A DNA stretch of 64,000 nucleotides, from positions 120,462,267 through 120,526,266 of the forward strand of contig OY282605.1 of NCBI GenBank assembly GCA_958298945.1. The letters run 5' to 3'. The notes below the pieces were generated by a model, which was not told where the DNA came from, did no database searches, and worked only from the letters and a program-made list of their open reading frames with translations. A program made the position numbers and the translations under genes. The first letter of the stretch is position 1. The number at the start of each line of letters is the position of its first letter. Origin of the DNA: Atherix ibis. Taxonomy: Eukaryota > Arthropoda > Insecta > Diptera > Athericidae. This document shows positions 34,221 through 46,263 of the stretch, in pieces.

Positions 34221-34679
34221 AAAGATAAAATTATTTTTGACTAAAGTTTGGCATTTAATTATAATTAATTGTTTATTTAGCAAAGAGTATATAAAAAAAT
34301 TGAGAAAAAAAATTCTATAAAAGTTTTTATTCTACTGTAGTTACGTTTTTTGTGGTTTTCGAACAAAAGTCTTCGTTTAAGATGAGGTGGATACATCAAT
34401 AAGCAAAATTCTCATATATGATCCTCTTAAAATTAATAATAAATTATAAAAAAAGCCATTGTATTCATGAAAAATAAGTGCCTGATATGCATTTAGGTCT
34501 GAATCTGCGACTTATCAGTATTCTTAGGCAAATAAAGTAAGAGTGGCCGTTACCGCAAATTTTGATTGTGATTACCGATTTTTTTAATCTAAATTTGATG
34601 ATTTTAATCAAAATCTTATATGTTTATTATAAAATAGTATCAAAAATTACAATAAATGGAAAATTTTAGATTTATTTAG

Positions 34680-35080
34680 CAAAAAGTTCTTAGGTTGCGT
34701 AATTTTAAGACTTAACCACGTGAATTGACCATCAAGATCGTGCAATTTGATGCCGCTTGATTTTTTATTATAGTAATCATAAAAAAATTATATTTACTTA
34801 AATAGTTTTTAATCGTTTGAGCATTTAAAATCGAATATTTGTTAAGTAATAACAGAATTATTGCCCGAAATATTTGAAAAGTTTATTAAAAAATTACCTT
34901 AAAAAAGAGTCAAAAATTCTGTGAGAAATCTATTATTACAGTAATTTGAATAATTTTATAAATATTTTATAATGGCAAAATATTAGTAATATTAGAAAAT
35001 AAAAATTTGATCAGCATTTTAATAAAACATATATTTAATAAAATTTTACTTTCCGAACTATAAATTGAATAATTCTTGAT
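34680..35080. repeat. Old dispersed repeat, copy 2
   Basis: The collinear partner of 5400-5860, described there. The flanking DNA 34221-34680 and 35081-35920 is A/T-rich and shows no gene; the 60-codon minus frame at 35518-35700 has no recognisable feature. Confidence 0.5.
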
Positions 35081-35922
35081 TTAAGAGAATATTTTTTTTA
35101 CTTAAAACTTTTAGTTATAAAAATAAATTATAAAATTTACTAATTTTTTTAGTATAATTTTTAAAGTTTAAAAATAAAATAAAATATAACTAATTACTAG
35201 TAATTTCTTTTAAATATTTTTTTTTTAGTTAACCCTAAAAATATTATTTATGCCATAAAAGAAATTTTCCTGTTCTTTTTTGCTCGTAAAAAGTAAAAAA
35301 AAAAAAATACTACTAAGAATTTTCAATAAATAGTTCTCACCTATTTCCGTTTAATAAAAAGAAAAAACAGCAGCTTATTTCATGCCTCAGTTATAAGTTA
35401 ATAAATAATATCGATTTTCATGAAATTTCGATGAAACGCAACTCATATCAAAATATTTCATAAGAGTTCCCTCAAAAGAACTCATCGTAAATATACGAAA
35501 ATATCTTTTCTTCAAATCTACACAAAATTTTCTTTTTCACAAGAAGAAGAAAAAACTACAAGAAAATTCACCAACACAATCGGTAGCAGTACGAGTATCA
35601 CCTTCAGCAAATTATTTTGTAATAGATTTTCTTCTTCTATTTTTATAGCACAACCGAATTTTTTTTTTTTTAATTTTCTGCCCTTCATAAATTTTATCAC
35701 TAATTTTTAATAAAAAATTTATTTCAATTTTTTTACACCACTCAAAAAATGATTTTGTTTTAGGACGCACTTAAAAGTAGGTTTGGCAATAGAAACATTT
35801 AAACAAACATTAACTTTGAATTAATTTGATCCAAAACTAGGTCATATACATAATATTATTAAAGGGGGTGATAGAAAGGGGATAATAAAATAATATTTAT
35901 AATTTGTAATTTGTTTTTTCAG

Positions 35923-36472
35923 TTCGTAAAATTGAAGGGTGTGCGTACAGTACCCAAAACGAACTCAAACAAAACGAAAGCGTTGTTCCCAAAAGACTTA
36001 GCCCGACGGTATTAATAATTTTGCAACCGTTCTGTTCGTACCTAGAATATTTACTAGAATTTTTTTTTTTTTAGTAAACCTAGTCGGCCATGGGAATATT
36101 CAGCTTTTGATGGGGAATGGGTCATACTGGTAATGGTAATTATCCAACCGAGAACATGACGCAATTGATGCCCATGCAAAGATACACCCAACTAGTATCG
36201 ATCGATATGAATTTTAAGGCTTGCCGTCGTATTATTTGTTTCAGTTGTTGTTGTTTTTCTGTTTTCAAAAAAAAAATTATACAAAAAATATAATTTACAT
36301 TGTTTATTTAGCGACCAACATACACGAACTTTGCACATTTTTTTTTGTATGAATATTCTAGACGCAAATACTTTTTATACACGCCCGTTAATAGTCTGCC
36401 CCATAGCTGGCTAGATTGGGGGGTGGCTTTTTAAATCATTCACTAAAAACGACTAACTTGTATGGCCTATGA
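35923..36472 (+). CDS. Possible 3' exons of an unknown plus-strand gene
   Basis: A patch of more balanced composition allows a phase-consistent model: acceptor TTGTTTTTTCAG, exon 35923-36008 (FVKLKGVRTVPKTNSNKTKA..), donor GTATTA, a 66-nt intron ending in a long T run and TTAG at 36074, exon 36075-36129 (KPSRPWEYSAFDGEWVIL), donor GTAATG, then acceptor CCCCATAG and exon 36407-36472 ending TGA. Other frames are also open here on both strands, for example an ATG frame from 36117 of about 57 codons and a minus frame over 36080-36200, so the model is only one of several. No family is recognised. Confidence 0.25.
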
Positions 36473-36862
36473 TCCCTATCACCAATACCTGGTTGAATAG
36501 TAACCACCATAATTAACAATTAAATTCCATAATCCTTAAAGTCGAACAATGCGTTCATTTGTACTGAAATGAATTTTTACAGCACGTTGTTCGTGTCAAA
36601 GTTCCACTTTTAGTGATCATAATTTTTCTCTCTTTAAACGATAACAAAATTTTATACGAAAAATCCTTTATATTAAATTATAAATTATATTTTTTATATA
36701 AGAAGAAACAACGTAAATAATTGTTTAAATTTACTGAAATTAATTTCAATTTTGTTGAAAAAAGTTTTAATGTGAAAAAATATTTACAGTGCAAATATGA
36801 GGGTTAGAAGCTTTTTAAATAGAAAACGACATTGACTTAACAGTACAGAACCTTACCATATA
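36473..36862. other. Spacer, no gene
   Basis: A+T-rich DNA between the exon-like patch and mariner copy B. Nothing recognised. Confidence 0.5.
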
Positions 36863-36864
36863 TA

Positions 36865-37710
36865 CGAGGTCTGTTCAAAAAGTATCACGAATTTTATATG
36901 TTGGTAATCATGTCTTTTACTTATGATGACGAGTTCGGCCATTTTGAATGTTCAGTTAATTTTTGACAGCTGCTTTGCTTGCACGTGTTTTGGCTCGTTT
37001 TCGATTTTTGTCTACTCAAAATCTGGGGAATACGATTTTTGTCTATTCCAAATCTGGGGCGCCATTATTAGCGTGTTGTTTTTGGCCAAAAATTTGCGCA
37101 CAAGCAACGACGCGTGAGCAGAGGCGTTATCATTGTGCAAAAGCCAATTTTTGTTCTTCCACAAATCCGTGCGTTTCTTTTATTAACTTGCGCATAACTT
37201 GCAGGTTATATTCCTTATTGGCCGTTCTACCCTGTGGCAAGAACTCACGATGCACCAGGCAGAAAACTGTAAGCAAAACTTTCACATTCGATAGAACTTG
37301 GCGCGCTTTTTTCGGTCTTGGCTCGTGCGGCAGCTTCTCTTGGGATGATTGAGCTTTAGTTTCTACGTCATAACCATAAACCCATGATTCGTCACCAGTT
37401 GTGACCCTCTGGAGCAAATTTAAGTCGTCGCGACAGACTCCAACAACTCCTTACCAATGTTAATGCGATGCTGTTTTTGGTCGCAAATGGGTTAAAATCG
37501 ACGACGAGTCAGAACACGTGCAAGAAAAGCAGCTGTCAAAAATTAACTGAACATTCAAAATGGCCAAATTTGTCGGCATAAGTGAGAGCTATGAGTACCA
37601 ATATAACGCCACAATATATTATATATTATATTTTAATATATAAAATCGAAAATCGTATATACGTGACCCGCGGAAATTGAAAATTCGGGATACTTTTTGA
37701 ACAGACCTCG
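36865..37710 (-). mobile_element. Long-TIR mariner derivative, copy B
   Basis: The ends CGAGGTCTGTTCAAAAAGT.. and ..ACTTTTTGAACAGACCTCG are bordered by TA on both sides (36863-64 and 37711-12); length 846 bp. The left inverted repeat is shortened relative to the right. The internal coding part has a deletion that removes the second and third catalytic residues. Confidence 0.88.
37130..37540 (-). pseudogene. Truncated mariner transposase, copy B
   Basis: The minus strand gives LLARVLARLR near the right end, then LQRVTTGDESWVYGYD with the first catalytic Asp, PHEPRPKKARQV and HREFLPQGRTANKEY, after which frameshifts and a deletion follow. The HHDN and SPDLAPCD parts are lost. Confidence 0.8.
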
Positions 37711-37759
37711 TATACAAAATTCAGTAACTAAAACCCACGTTAAATACGACAGAAAACAA

Positions 37760-38960
37760 ACGCCACAATAATTTGTTTGCCCTCTGAGGTATTTGCCAAG
37801 CACTTGCTGAATACTATCACTCCATACGAAGACATAGAAGATAAGATAAACTCACGAAAAATTTATGACCAACTCACAATTCCACTTTCTGTAAGTCCTC
37901 GTCCCAAAAATGACAAAAAATTCAATCCATCAACTTTTCAATAAAAAAGCCCCCGGTTTTTGGAAATGTTCACTTATGAAAATGATAACCAAATCCAAAA
38001 AATCAGTAAATTCTCTATCCTCGTATAGACCTATCAGCCTGGTACCAATCCTTGGAAAAATCTTTGAAAAACTTCTCTTAAAACGCCTTTACTGTATTCT
38101 TGAAGATTTTAAAATTATTCCCGATCTTATACCTTTGATCGAGTGCGGCTCCCTGGACTGCTCTAAAAACTCAAGAGCTACCTTCCCTCCAGATACTTCC
38201 TTATTTTAAAATATAAAAAAATTCCCGATCTTATACCTTTGATCGAGTGCGGCACCCTGGACTGCTCTGAAAACTCAAGAGTTACCTTCCCTCCAGATAC
38301 TTCACAGCTGGTGTTCCTCAAGGCAGTATCCTTGGTCCAATCCTATACAATATTTATACCTTCGACATTCCAACTTATTTCAAAGCTATAACCGCTACCT
38401 CTGCTGATGACACTGCTATTCTTGCATCCCACTCCAATATCAAAATCGCTTCCAGAAACCTATAATCGCATATCAAAAATTTCCAAGATTGGTTTACGAG
38501 GAGGACAGAGTAGAAAAGATTAAGTACGCTACCTGGGACTAAATCTACTCCAAAAAAAACTTGAACTTAACAGACGTTACCGACTTCTTCTGAGACACCT
38601 ACTGGACAACCGGTCGAAACTGACACTAAAGAATTTACAACACGATTTTAAAACCGATCTGGACGTACGATATTGAACTATGGGGTTCTGCCAAAGCTTC
38701 TAATTCCAATCGCATCCAATCCATTCAATGCAAAATCTTCCAAAGAATCGTTGATGATCCGTTCTATAATCGTAACAAAGTTATTCACTGTGACCTAAAT
38801 GTGTCCTTCGTTTATGATTTGTGCGACTCTCGTTATAAAAAGTTACACTCCCGACTATCCTATCACTATAATCCTCTCATTAAAAAGATTTCCTCTATTA
38901 CCTTCCCTACACTCGTTGGCGTTTAAAAGTAAATTGACCACAAGATTTCTTAAAATGTTA
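37760..38960 (+). mobile_element. Jockey-clade non-LTR retrotransposon fragment
   Basis: Decayed reverse transcriptase in shifting plus-strand frames: FAKHLLNTITPYEDIEDKI, KKAPGFWK, SSYRPISLVPILGKIFEKLL (residue order typical of jockey RT domains 1-2), a VPQGSILGPILYNIFTFDIP-like stretch, ADDTAILAS in altered form near 38405 (the catalytic Asp pair motif reads as ADDTA), YLGLNL, and a C-terminal WTYDIELWGSA..SIQCKIFQRIVDDPF. Many stops and deletions are present. A piece of about 90 bp (from CCCGATCTTATACC) is duplicated at 38119-38205 and 38222-38308. Neither end of the element is present. Confidence 0.85.
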
Positions 38961-39714
38961 AAATCTCGTTAAATAGAGAAACACCGATAGGTGTTTATAC
39001 TTGCATGTTCCTGTCCTGTTATTGTAGTGTCTTTGTCATTTAAAAGTTTTATAGAAAAAAAATATCGCCAAAGAATATCGTGCTATAAATTTAAAAATTT
39101 TTTTTTATAGTAGATCATATTTTTGGCAGCGTGATATGATCAGTAATTTTTGAATTTGTCGCCAAAACATTTACTTTGTCTTAATTTACTATAAATAAAA
39201 ATTTTATAGCGAAACATTTTTGATTCATTATCCATAGTTGGGGCTTAGGTTTATAGCAATAATGCGAATGTTTGGATTCATATTAACGATTATTTTCCAA
39301 AAATTTTATGAGAGCTATACTAAGACCTAATTCGGTCATTTTATGGCATAGTTTAAGTCAGGATTATAGGAACAATATAAGTATTTGGATTTATTGATAA
39401 GAATCTAAAATCGAATACTTTCCATAAGATCGGAAAGAGCCATAAAAATAATTAGATTAGGCTATAAAACCTGGTCATTTTAAAGGATATTTTAGTCATT
39501 TTATAGTTTGGTCATTTTATTGGACAATTTAGTTTTTTCATTGATGTTAATGGTATCTACATTATTAAGCAGGAAATTTTCGTACCGTTTTTTTTTAACG
39601 AAAATCATCCGAATTTAACTCAGAGCCACATCCCAGTATATACACATACTCTGAACTCTGTAAAAAAAACGCCCTTTTGTGTCTGTTAATTGACTTGAAT
39701 ATTTTTTAATAGAC
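38961..39714. other. Spacer, no gene
   Basis: A/T-rich DNA with repeated words such as CATTTTATnGnnTAGTTT and GGATTATAGGAAnAATA. No coding frame. Confidence 0.5.
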
Positions 39715-41190
39715 CTTTTTTTCTACAATTTTTCACCGACCACTATTCTCGCCCATCTCCGAGCACTATTCTCCTTCTCCGTGAACTGAATTTGCTCATT
39801 TCCGCTGAGCACTACACTCTATCTACGAATACTTTATCAGTTCGTCTCCTTCTAACAGTATTCCGAGTCCTTTATCCGCTCAAATTCTTTATTATATACG
39901 CTTATTTTCTTCAATCCCTATATCCGCTCATAACCGTTATTATATCCTCTCATCTCCTCCGAGAGCTATACATGCTCATCGCCTTGGTGCACTATATTCT
40001 CACAGCTCTTTCAAGCCCTATATCCGCTCATATCCTTGGAGCATTATATACACTTATCGCCATTGCACACTATATTCTCACAGCTCCTCCGAGCCCTATA
40101 TCTGCTTATATCCTTTATTATATCCGCTCATCTCCTGCGAGAACTATATCTGCTTATCTCCTCGGAGCACTATATCCACTCGTCTTTTTCAAGCTCTATA
40201 TCCACGCATCTCCTCTGAGCTCTATATTCTCACAGTTACTCCAAGCCCTATATCCTCTCATATCCTTTATTATATCCGCTCTTCTGCTGTAAGAACTATA
40301 TCCACTTATATCCAAGGAAAACTTTATCCACTCATCTTCTCCGAGGACTATATCCCTCATCCCCGGCGAGAACTATACCCATTCGTCTTTTTTGAGTCCT
40401 ATGTCCACACATCTCTTCTGAGACCTCCAAACCGTATATCCTAATAGTTCCTTCAAGCCCTATATCCGCTCGTCTCCTCCGATCACTATATTCTCATAGT
40501 TCCTCGAAGCCCTATATTCGTGCATCTCTTCCAAACCCTTTATTCGCTAATCTCCTCCGCGCCCTATAACCGCTTGTCTCCTCCAAGAGCTATGTCCGCT
40601 CATCTGCCATGAGACCTATATCCCCTCGTCTCCTCTGAACTCTATATCCGCTCGCCTCCTCCGATCCCTATACCCTCATAGTACCTCCAAGCCATATATC
40701 CGCACACCTCTTCCAAGTCCTATATCCACGCATTTCCTCTGAGCACTATATCCACACAACTCCTCCGAGCATTATATCAGTTTATCAATCCGAGCACCAT
40801 ATTCGCTCGTTTCTTCCGATCACTATATTCTCACAGTTCCTCGAAGCCCTTTATCCGCACATCTTTTCCAAACCCTATATCCGCTCATTTCCTCTGATAC
40901 CTATATCCACTCATCTTCTTTAAGCTCTTTATCCGCTCATATCCTTTATTATGTTCACTAATTTCCTCTGAATACTATATTCGCTCATCACCTCGGAGCT
41001 CTTTATCCGCGAGAACTATATCCGCTCATCTCCTCCGAGCCCCTATATCCGCATATCTGCTGCGAGAACTATATCCGCTCATCTTCTCCGTGCCCCTATA
41101 ACCGCTCGTGTCCCCCGATCACTATATACCCAGGTCTCCTCCGAACCCTATATTCGTTCATTTTCATCGAGCACTCTTTCAGCTCATCTC
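39715..41190. repeat. CT-strand minisatellite, unit ~24-27 bp
   Basis: The consensus TATATCCGCTCATCTCCTCCGAGCAC recurs with substitutions and length changes for about 1.47 kb. The plus strand is poor in G except in CCGAG, so the strands are strongly asymmetric. The 166-codon frame at 39792-40292 and the 60-codon frame inside it are the repeat read as Leu/Ile/Ser/Tyr-rich peptide and are not regarded as genes. Confidence 0.93.
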
Positions 41191-41224
41191 CTTTCAAAAC
41201 ACATTCCCTGTGTTTTGAAAGGAG
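41188..41224. repeat. Perfect hairpin, 16-bp stem, 5-nt loop
   Basis: CTCCTTTCAAAACACA, loop TTCCC, then the exact complement TGTGTTTTGAAAGGAG. It stands exactly at the right edge of the CT minisatellite and includes its last unit (ATCTCCTTTC). Confidence 0.95.
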
Positions 41225-42780
41225 CTGTGCGACTATATGTGTAGCTCTTAAATTTATCTTCAAAAAAGAGTTTAGAAATTAAGGTTATTGTGTCTAGAAA
41301 ATTGGGTGAGTGGAAAGAAATCATTCACCAAAAAAATTATCGAAAATACTTTTCTTCCATCAACAAACCCTAAAAAGTTCACCACCCTTAATCACAGGCA
41401 AAACCCTCCAATACGAAACCAAGCCAAACGCTATGAATTCGAGAAAACTTCTTTCAATTTTTATTTTCATAATTAAAAAAAGAAAATGTTAATAAATTAT
41501 AATTTTTAATGCTAAAAAAATATCCAAAATATTTAATATAATTCAATTCTTTGGCATGCATGAGTACACATTTTGAGGCTGTACACACTAGCAATCGGAA
41601 TGTTCTGCGTTCTTATCGCGAACGAGAGTATTTTTAGCTTCGTCGAAAGTCTGCCAGAAAAAACTCTCCCTGGAATCTGATTTCAACTAACATAGTTTCA
41701 AACTTCGATATTTGCGAAGAAATTCTTGTGCAGCATAATATAAATTAGTATAAATTAATTTAGCCGAAAATAAAAAAATAAAAATACCGAAAATACTCAA
41801 AGAATTTCTATCGATCCAACGAGAATGTTCGGTTTGCTCGGTTAGACTTTTGACTGTATTTTTTCGATAATGTTTTATTAGTCCTCGTCAAATGGCTTGT
41901 TAGTTAAAGACTTATTAAATTTACGCTTACAAATTAATATTCTAGACTAAGATAGAAAAAATTATGACTCAATTAATGTACTTTACTTAATAGATTTATT
42001 AGCTCTTGATGGAGCAAATCTCCCGTCGGTTTAATGGCCAATCTAGAGACTTTCTTAAGTTTTATGACTCAGCAGTTCCGATGCGACGACGTACAGTTTT
42101 AGCATAAACAACTTAAAACTATGAGTACCCTTATTGTTAGTATGCAAAATACAAATTCCGACAAGTCAGTAAATAAATAAATTTATTTTTAAACAATTAT
42201 TCGCATCTGAAATTAGACAAATCAACTTTTTCTTCTCATTTTCTTAACTCAAAAAATAATTTCTTTTAAATCGTAGAAAAGTTTCTTAGCTTTTAGTTCA
42301 AGACATCCAACTAGAAATGAGTCTGTATTTTCTTATGAACTTGTGATAAATTGGAGAGAAAAAAATCTCAGAACATGAAACTTTTATTTATAATTACGCA
42401 AATCACAGAAAAAACAGGTGCACTTTTGCGCGTTCAACTTCTGGCGTTTGTGTATGGATTGTGTTTATATGAAATTATTGCATTTATTTTTTTAAATATT
42501 TTAATTATTAAATATTTTGTACTTAGTTTTCTGGTTTAAACCGCAATTGATTTTTTGAAATTCTTTCAGTCAAAGAAGATTTATATAGCCTCTGCCAGAG
42601 ACCTTAAAAAAATCCTTGACTAGATTTGTGGTCTGACTTTATCTACAATATTTTCGTTTGAAATATTGAATTTTTATTATATCGATTCTATACTACAACA
42701 AAAATTATATCGATCAATTTTAGACTTAACATAATTCCTTTGGATTAGATTTAAATGAATTTATTTTATTAGATAAATTC
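41225..42780. other. Spacer, no supported gene
   Basis: Short frames at 41288-41492 (plus) and 42351-42539 (plus, two hydrophobic stretches) lack motifs and splice signals. Around 41560-41840 composition is more balanced, but no exon was defined. Confidence 0.45.
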
Positions 42781-43411
42781 TTATTACAGGACCCGGCAAT
42801 TTTTTATAGTAGCCTAAGTTTTTTTATAATTTTGATTCTATGAATTTCTTAAAAATTTTATTCGACAAATTTAAATTTGAGACCCTATAAAATTGTCCTT
42901 TTTTTATTTTGATTCGAGACTCGATTAATTTAATACGATAACTTTTGGTTCGAGACTCTATAAAAACCTAATTAATTAAAAAAAATTATTTGAGACCCTA
43001 TAAAATATTTTCCATTTTGATTTTATACAGTTTTTGTGGAGATTTTATTGAATTTTATAAATTCTATTCGATAGATTCTTATTGGTAACTTTATATAATT
43101 TTATTAGTGTTCGAGACTCTATCATATTTTATTAATTTCGCTTTTTGGTGATAAAATTCACCTAAATTTTATTGGACAACTTTTTATTTGAGACTCTATA
43201 AAATTGTTCTTTTTTTTTAATTTTATAAAATTAATACGATAACTTTTGATTTGACACTCGATAATCCTAGATTTTATCATTTTTATTCAATAAATTTTTA
43301 GTTGAGACTCAATGAAATTTGTGGTCATTAACTTTTATTTAGTTGAATTTTATTTGATAGATTTTGATTGGTGACTTGATAAAATTTTATTCGGTTCGAC
43401 ACTGTATTATA

Positions 43412-44329
43412 CAAGGTCTGTTCAAAAAGTATCGCGAATTTTGAATTTTCGCGGGTTAAGTATATTCGATTTTCGATTTTTTGTGGCGTTATGTTGGTAC
43501 TCATGTCTCTCACTTATATCGACAAGTTTTGGCCATTTTGAATGTTCAGTTAATTTTTGACAGCTGCTTTGCTTGCACGTGTTTTGGATCGTCGTCGATT
43601 TTTGCCCATTCCAAAAAATAGATCGAAGAATCTGTTTTGGGAACAAGAAAAAGTTACAGGGAGCGAGATTTGGGGAATACGGTGGCTGCGGCATTATTAG
43701 TGTGTTATTTTTGGCCAAAAATTCACGCACAAGCAACGATGCGTGAGCAGGGGGCGTTATCATGGTTCAAAAGCCAATTTTTGTTCCTCCACAATTCCGG
43801 GCGTTTCTGGCGGATTGCTTCGCGTAACCTGCGCATAATTGCAGTTAATATTCCTTATTAACTGTTCTACCCTGTGGCAAGAACTCATGATGCACCACGC
43901 CCCTGCAATCAAAGAAAACTGTAAGCAAAATCTTCATATTCGACCGAATTTGGCGCGTTTTTTTTGGTCTTGGCTCGTGCGGCAGCTTTCATTGGGAAGA
44001 TTGAGCTTTGGCTTCCACGTCATAACCATAAACCCATGATTCGTCACCAGTTAGGACCCTCTGGAGCAAATTTGGGTCTTCGCGGACAGAGTCCAACAGC
44101 TCCTTTGCAATGTTAAAAGGATGCTGTTTTTGGTCGAAAATGGACAAAAATCGAAGACGAGCTAAAACACGTGCAAGTAAAGGAGCTGTCAAAAATTAAC
44201 TGAACATTCAAAATGGCCAAAACTTGTCGACATAAGTGAGAGATATGAGTGCCAACATAACGCCATGAAAATTGAATATACGTAACCGTCGGAAATTCAA
44301 AATTCGCGATACTTTTTGAACAGACCTCG
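43412..44329 (-). mobile_element. Long-TIR mariner derivative, copy C (most complete)
   Basis: 918 bp with TA at both borders (43410-11 and 44330-31). The terminal inverted repeats are about 200 bp long: from CAAGGTCTGTTCAAAAAGTATCGCG through CATTTTGAATGTTCAGTTAA to GACAGCTGCTTTGCTTGCACGTG and TCGATTTTTGcCCATT, mirrored at the right end. Typical mariners have 20-40-bp ends. The central part is transposase coding sequence. Confidence 0.92.
43540..44192 (-). pseudogene. Truncated mariner transposase, copy C
   Basis: The minus strand opens within the right inverted repeat (LLARVLARLRFLSIFDQKQH), continues to LTGDESWVYGYDVEAKAQSSQ (first catalytic Asp), shifts frame through LPQGRTVN, and ends in HASLLVREFLAKN, SPNLAPCNFFLFPK. 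Both positions usually held by Asp in SPDLAPCD read Asn here, so the third catalytic residue is lost. The last codons again lie in the opposite inverted repeat. Confidence 0.82.
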
Positions 44330-45310
44330 TATTTAATTCATCAAAATTTTATAACTTTCATTGGAAACATTTTGATTTGAGACTCCATAAAATAGTCCTT
44401 TTTCTATTTTATAAATTTTCGGACCAATTTGAGGATCAATAAAAATTTATTCGCTTTGATTTCGTAATTTTTTTGGATTAATTTTCGGTTTGAGACCCAA
44501 TAAAAATTTACTCGCTTTGATTTCGTAAATTTTTTGGACCAATTTCGATTTAGGGACTCAAATTTTATACAATATTTTTAACGTATTTCTATTCAAGATC
44601 ATAAAATTGTATTAAATTCGATTTTATAAATTTTGCTCAATTAATACCGATTTGAAACTTGATCAAATTTTATTAAAACTTTTATTACTTTTCATTTGAG
44701 ACTCTATAAAATTGACCTTTTTTGGATTTTATAAATATTTTGGTCCAGTTTTTGGTTTGAAACTCGCTAACAATTTATTCGCTTTGATTTCGTAAGTTTT
44801 TTGGATCAATTTCGATTTAGGGACTCGAATTTTATACAATATTTTCAACGAATTTCTATTCAAGACCAAAAAATTATATTAAGTTCGATTTTTAAATCTT
44901 ATTCGGCATATTTCGATTTGGGACTCGATAACATATTTTGGTATACGTTTTTAGGTTTTATAAATTTTATTCATCAATTTTCTATACGACACTCTATAAA
45001 ATTTAGGAAATAATTTTCAGTTCGAGAATCGAAAAAAATTCCGTGTCGATATTATAAACTATAAACAATAAATTTTTATTCCAGACTCGATTAAATAAAA
45101 CATTTTTTGGCTGCATTTTATAAGATTTAATCAATAAATTTTAATTTAAGACCCTATGAAATAGTTTTAATGTTGATTTTGTAGTGTTTTTTCCCCTATG
45201 GAATACTGATGTTACGATTCGGGACTTGATTTAAGTTCATTAAATTCGATTTTATATTCTTTATTAGCCGATTTAAAAATTGTATTCAATATGATTTTAT
45301 AAAATCATTT

Positions 45311-46263
45311 GATTATCAACTCAAAAATATTCGCTTCAGTAAAATTGGAAAAATAATTCAAACAGAAATTAGTAAAGATTAATTGTTACAATAAATTGAG
45401 AAAAAATATCGATTTTAATCGATTTGATTAATTTCAGTCAAAAACTATGTCAACCAATAAATTTCCAAATTCTAAAATGAAAAGTTTCGTTTTTTATTAA
45501 ACAAAATTTCAGTTTCGAAATTGAACAGTTTAGATTTGAAGCTCAAAAATATTGTAGTTGATAAATTCCAATTTTTAAGTTCAAAAAGTTTGATTTTTTT
45601 TAAATTATTTTTAATAGAGAAAAAAAATATTTTCTAATATGATTTAGTTCAATTTAAAATTCAACTTGAATTCATTTTCAAATAGTTTGAAATCCGTTTT
45701 TTTTTTCATCGATTATTTCGAATTTGTCCAATTCGATTTTCGATGAATTTTGAATCATTTTTATATACAAACTAAAATGAAACGATTTAATTAGGTTACC
45801 ATAAATCTATCGAATAAATTTGAATCTATTAATTCTACTAAAAATTGATTCATATTAAATTGAAAGTAAACTTTTTTATTTCCTGTCACCAAATTATGAC
45901 ACAATGAATCTTGTGTCACAATTTTTAACAATATTTACAGTAGATATTCTGATTTCATTGTTGCGAAAGCACTTTTGTCACTCTTTAAAAATGTTTCCAT
46001 AAATTTATTCAAAAATTAATCAAATATCGAAGCTTCAAACCAGAAAGTATTTGGGTTATTTTCATATTTTTTGATGTTACAATTTAATTTGTCAGATGGC
46101 GTTGTAGTAATAATTATTTTTAGTATTCTCCTTTAATCTTCCCAACTAGTCAAAGTACAAAATAAATTAACAAAGTAGTTCTTGCTAAAAATTTCAAAAA
46201 ATTATTGTTTTTACAAATTTATTAAAATATTTTTTTCTCTCCTTAAAATACTCTCTTATAAAA
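45311..46263. other. Upstream region of the 46.3-kb gene
   Basis: A/T-rich, no frame. The promoter of the next gene should lie here; TATAAAA at 46257 abuts the ATG and is too close to serve as its TATA box. Confidence 0.4.

Larger units (their letters stand above)
42780..45310. repeat. Degenerate satellite with GAGACTCTATAAAATT motif
   Basis: A sentence of the form TTTGAGACTCTATAAAATTgtCcTTTTT..TTTTATAAATTTTATTCGATAAATTTT returns at roughly 70-90 bp intervals, with forms such as GGGACTCGA and GAGACCCAATAAAAATTTA. A larger block, CGCTTTGATTTCGTAA..TTTTTGGA.CAATTTCGATTTAGGGACTC, occurs at about 44513-44560 and 44780-44830. Mariner copy C lies inside the field. Confidence 0.8.

Noticed and set aside
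36963..37352. 129-codon plus-strand frame across mariner copy B
   Set aside because: Antisense shadow of the transposase; the similarity of its start to the real frame comes from the inverted end being palindromic between the two sides.
39792..40292. 166-codon open frame
   Set aside because: It lies entirely within the CT minisatellite, with a repetitive Leu/Ile/Ser/Tyr product and no start context or splice signals.
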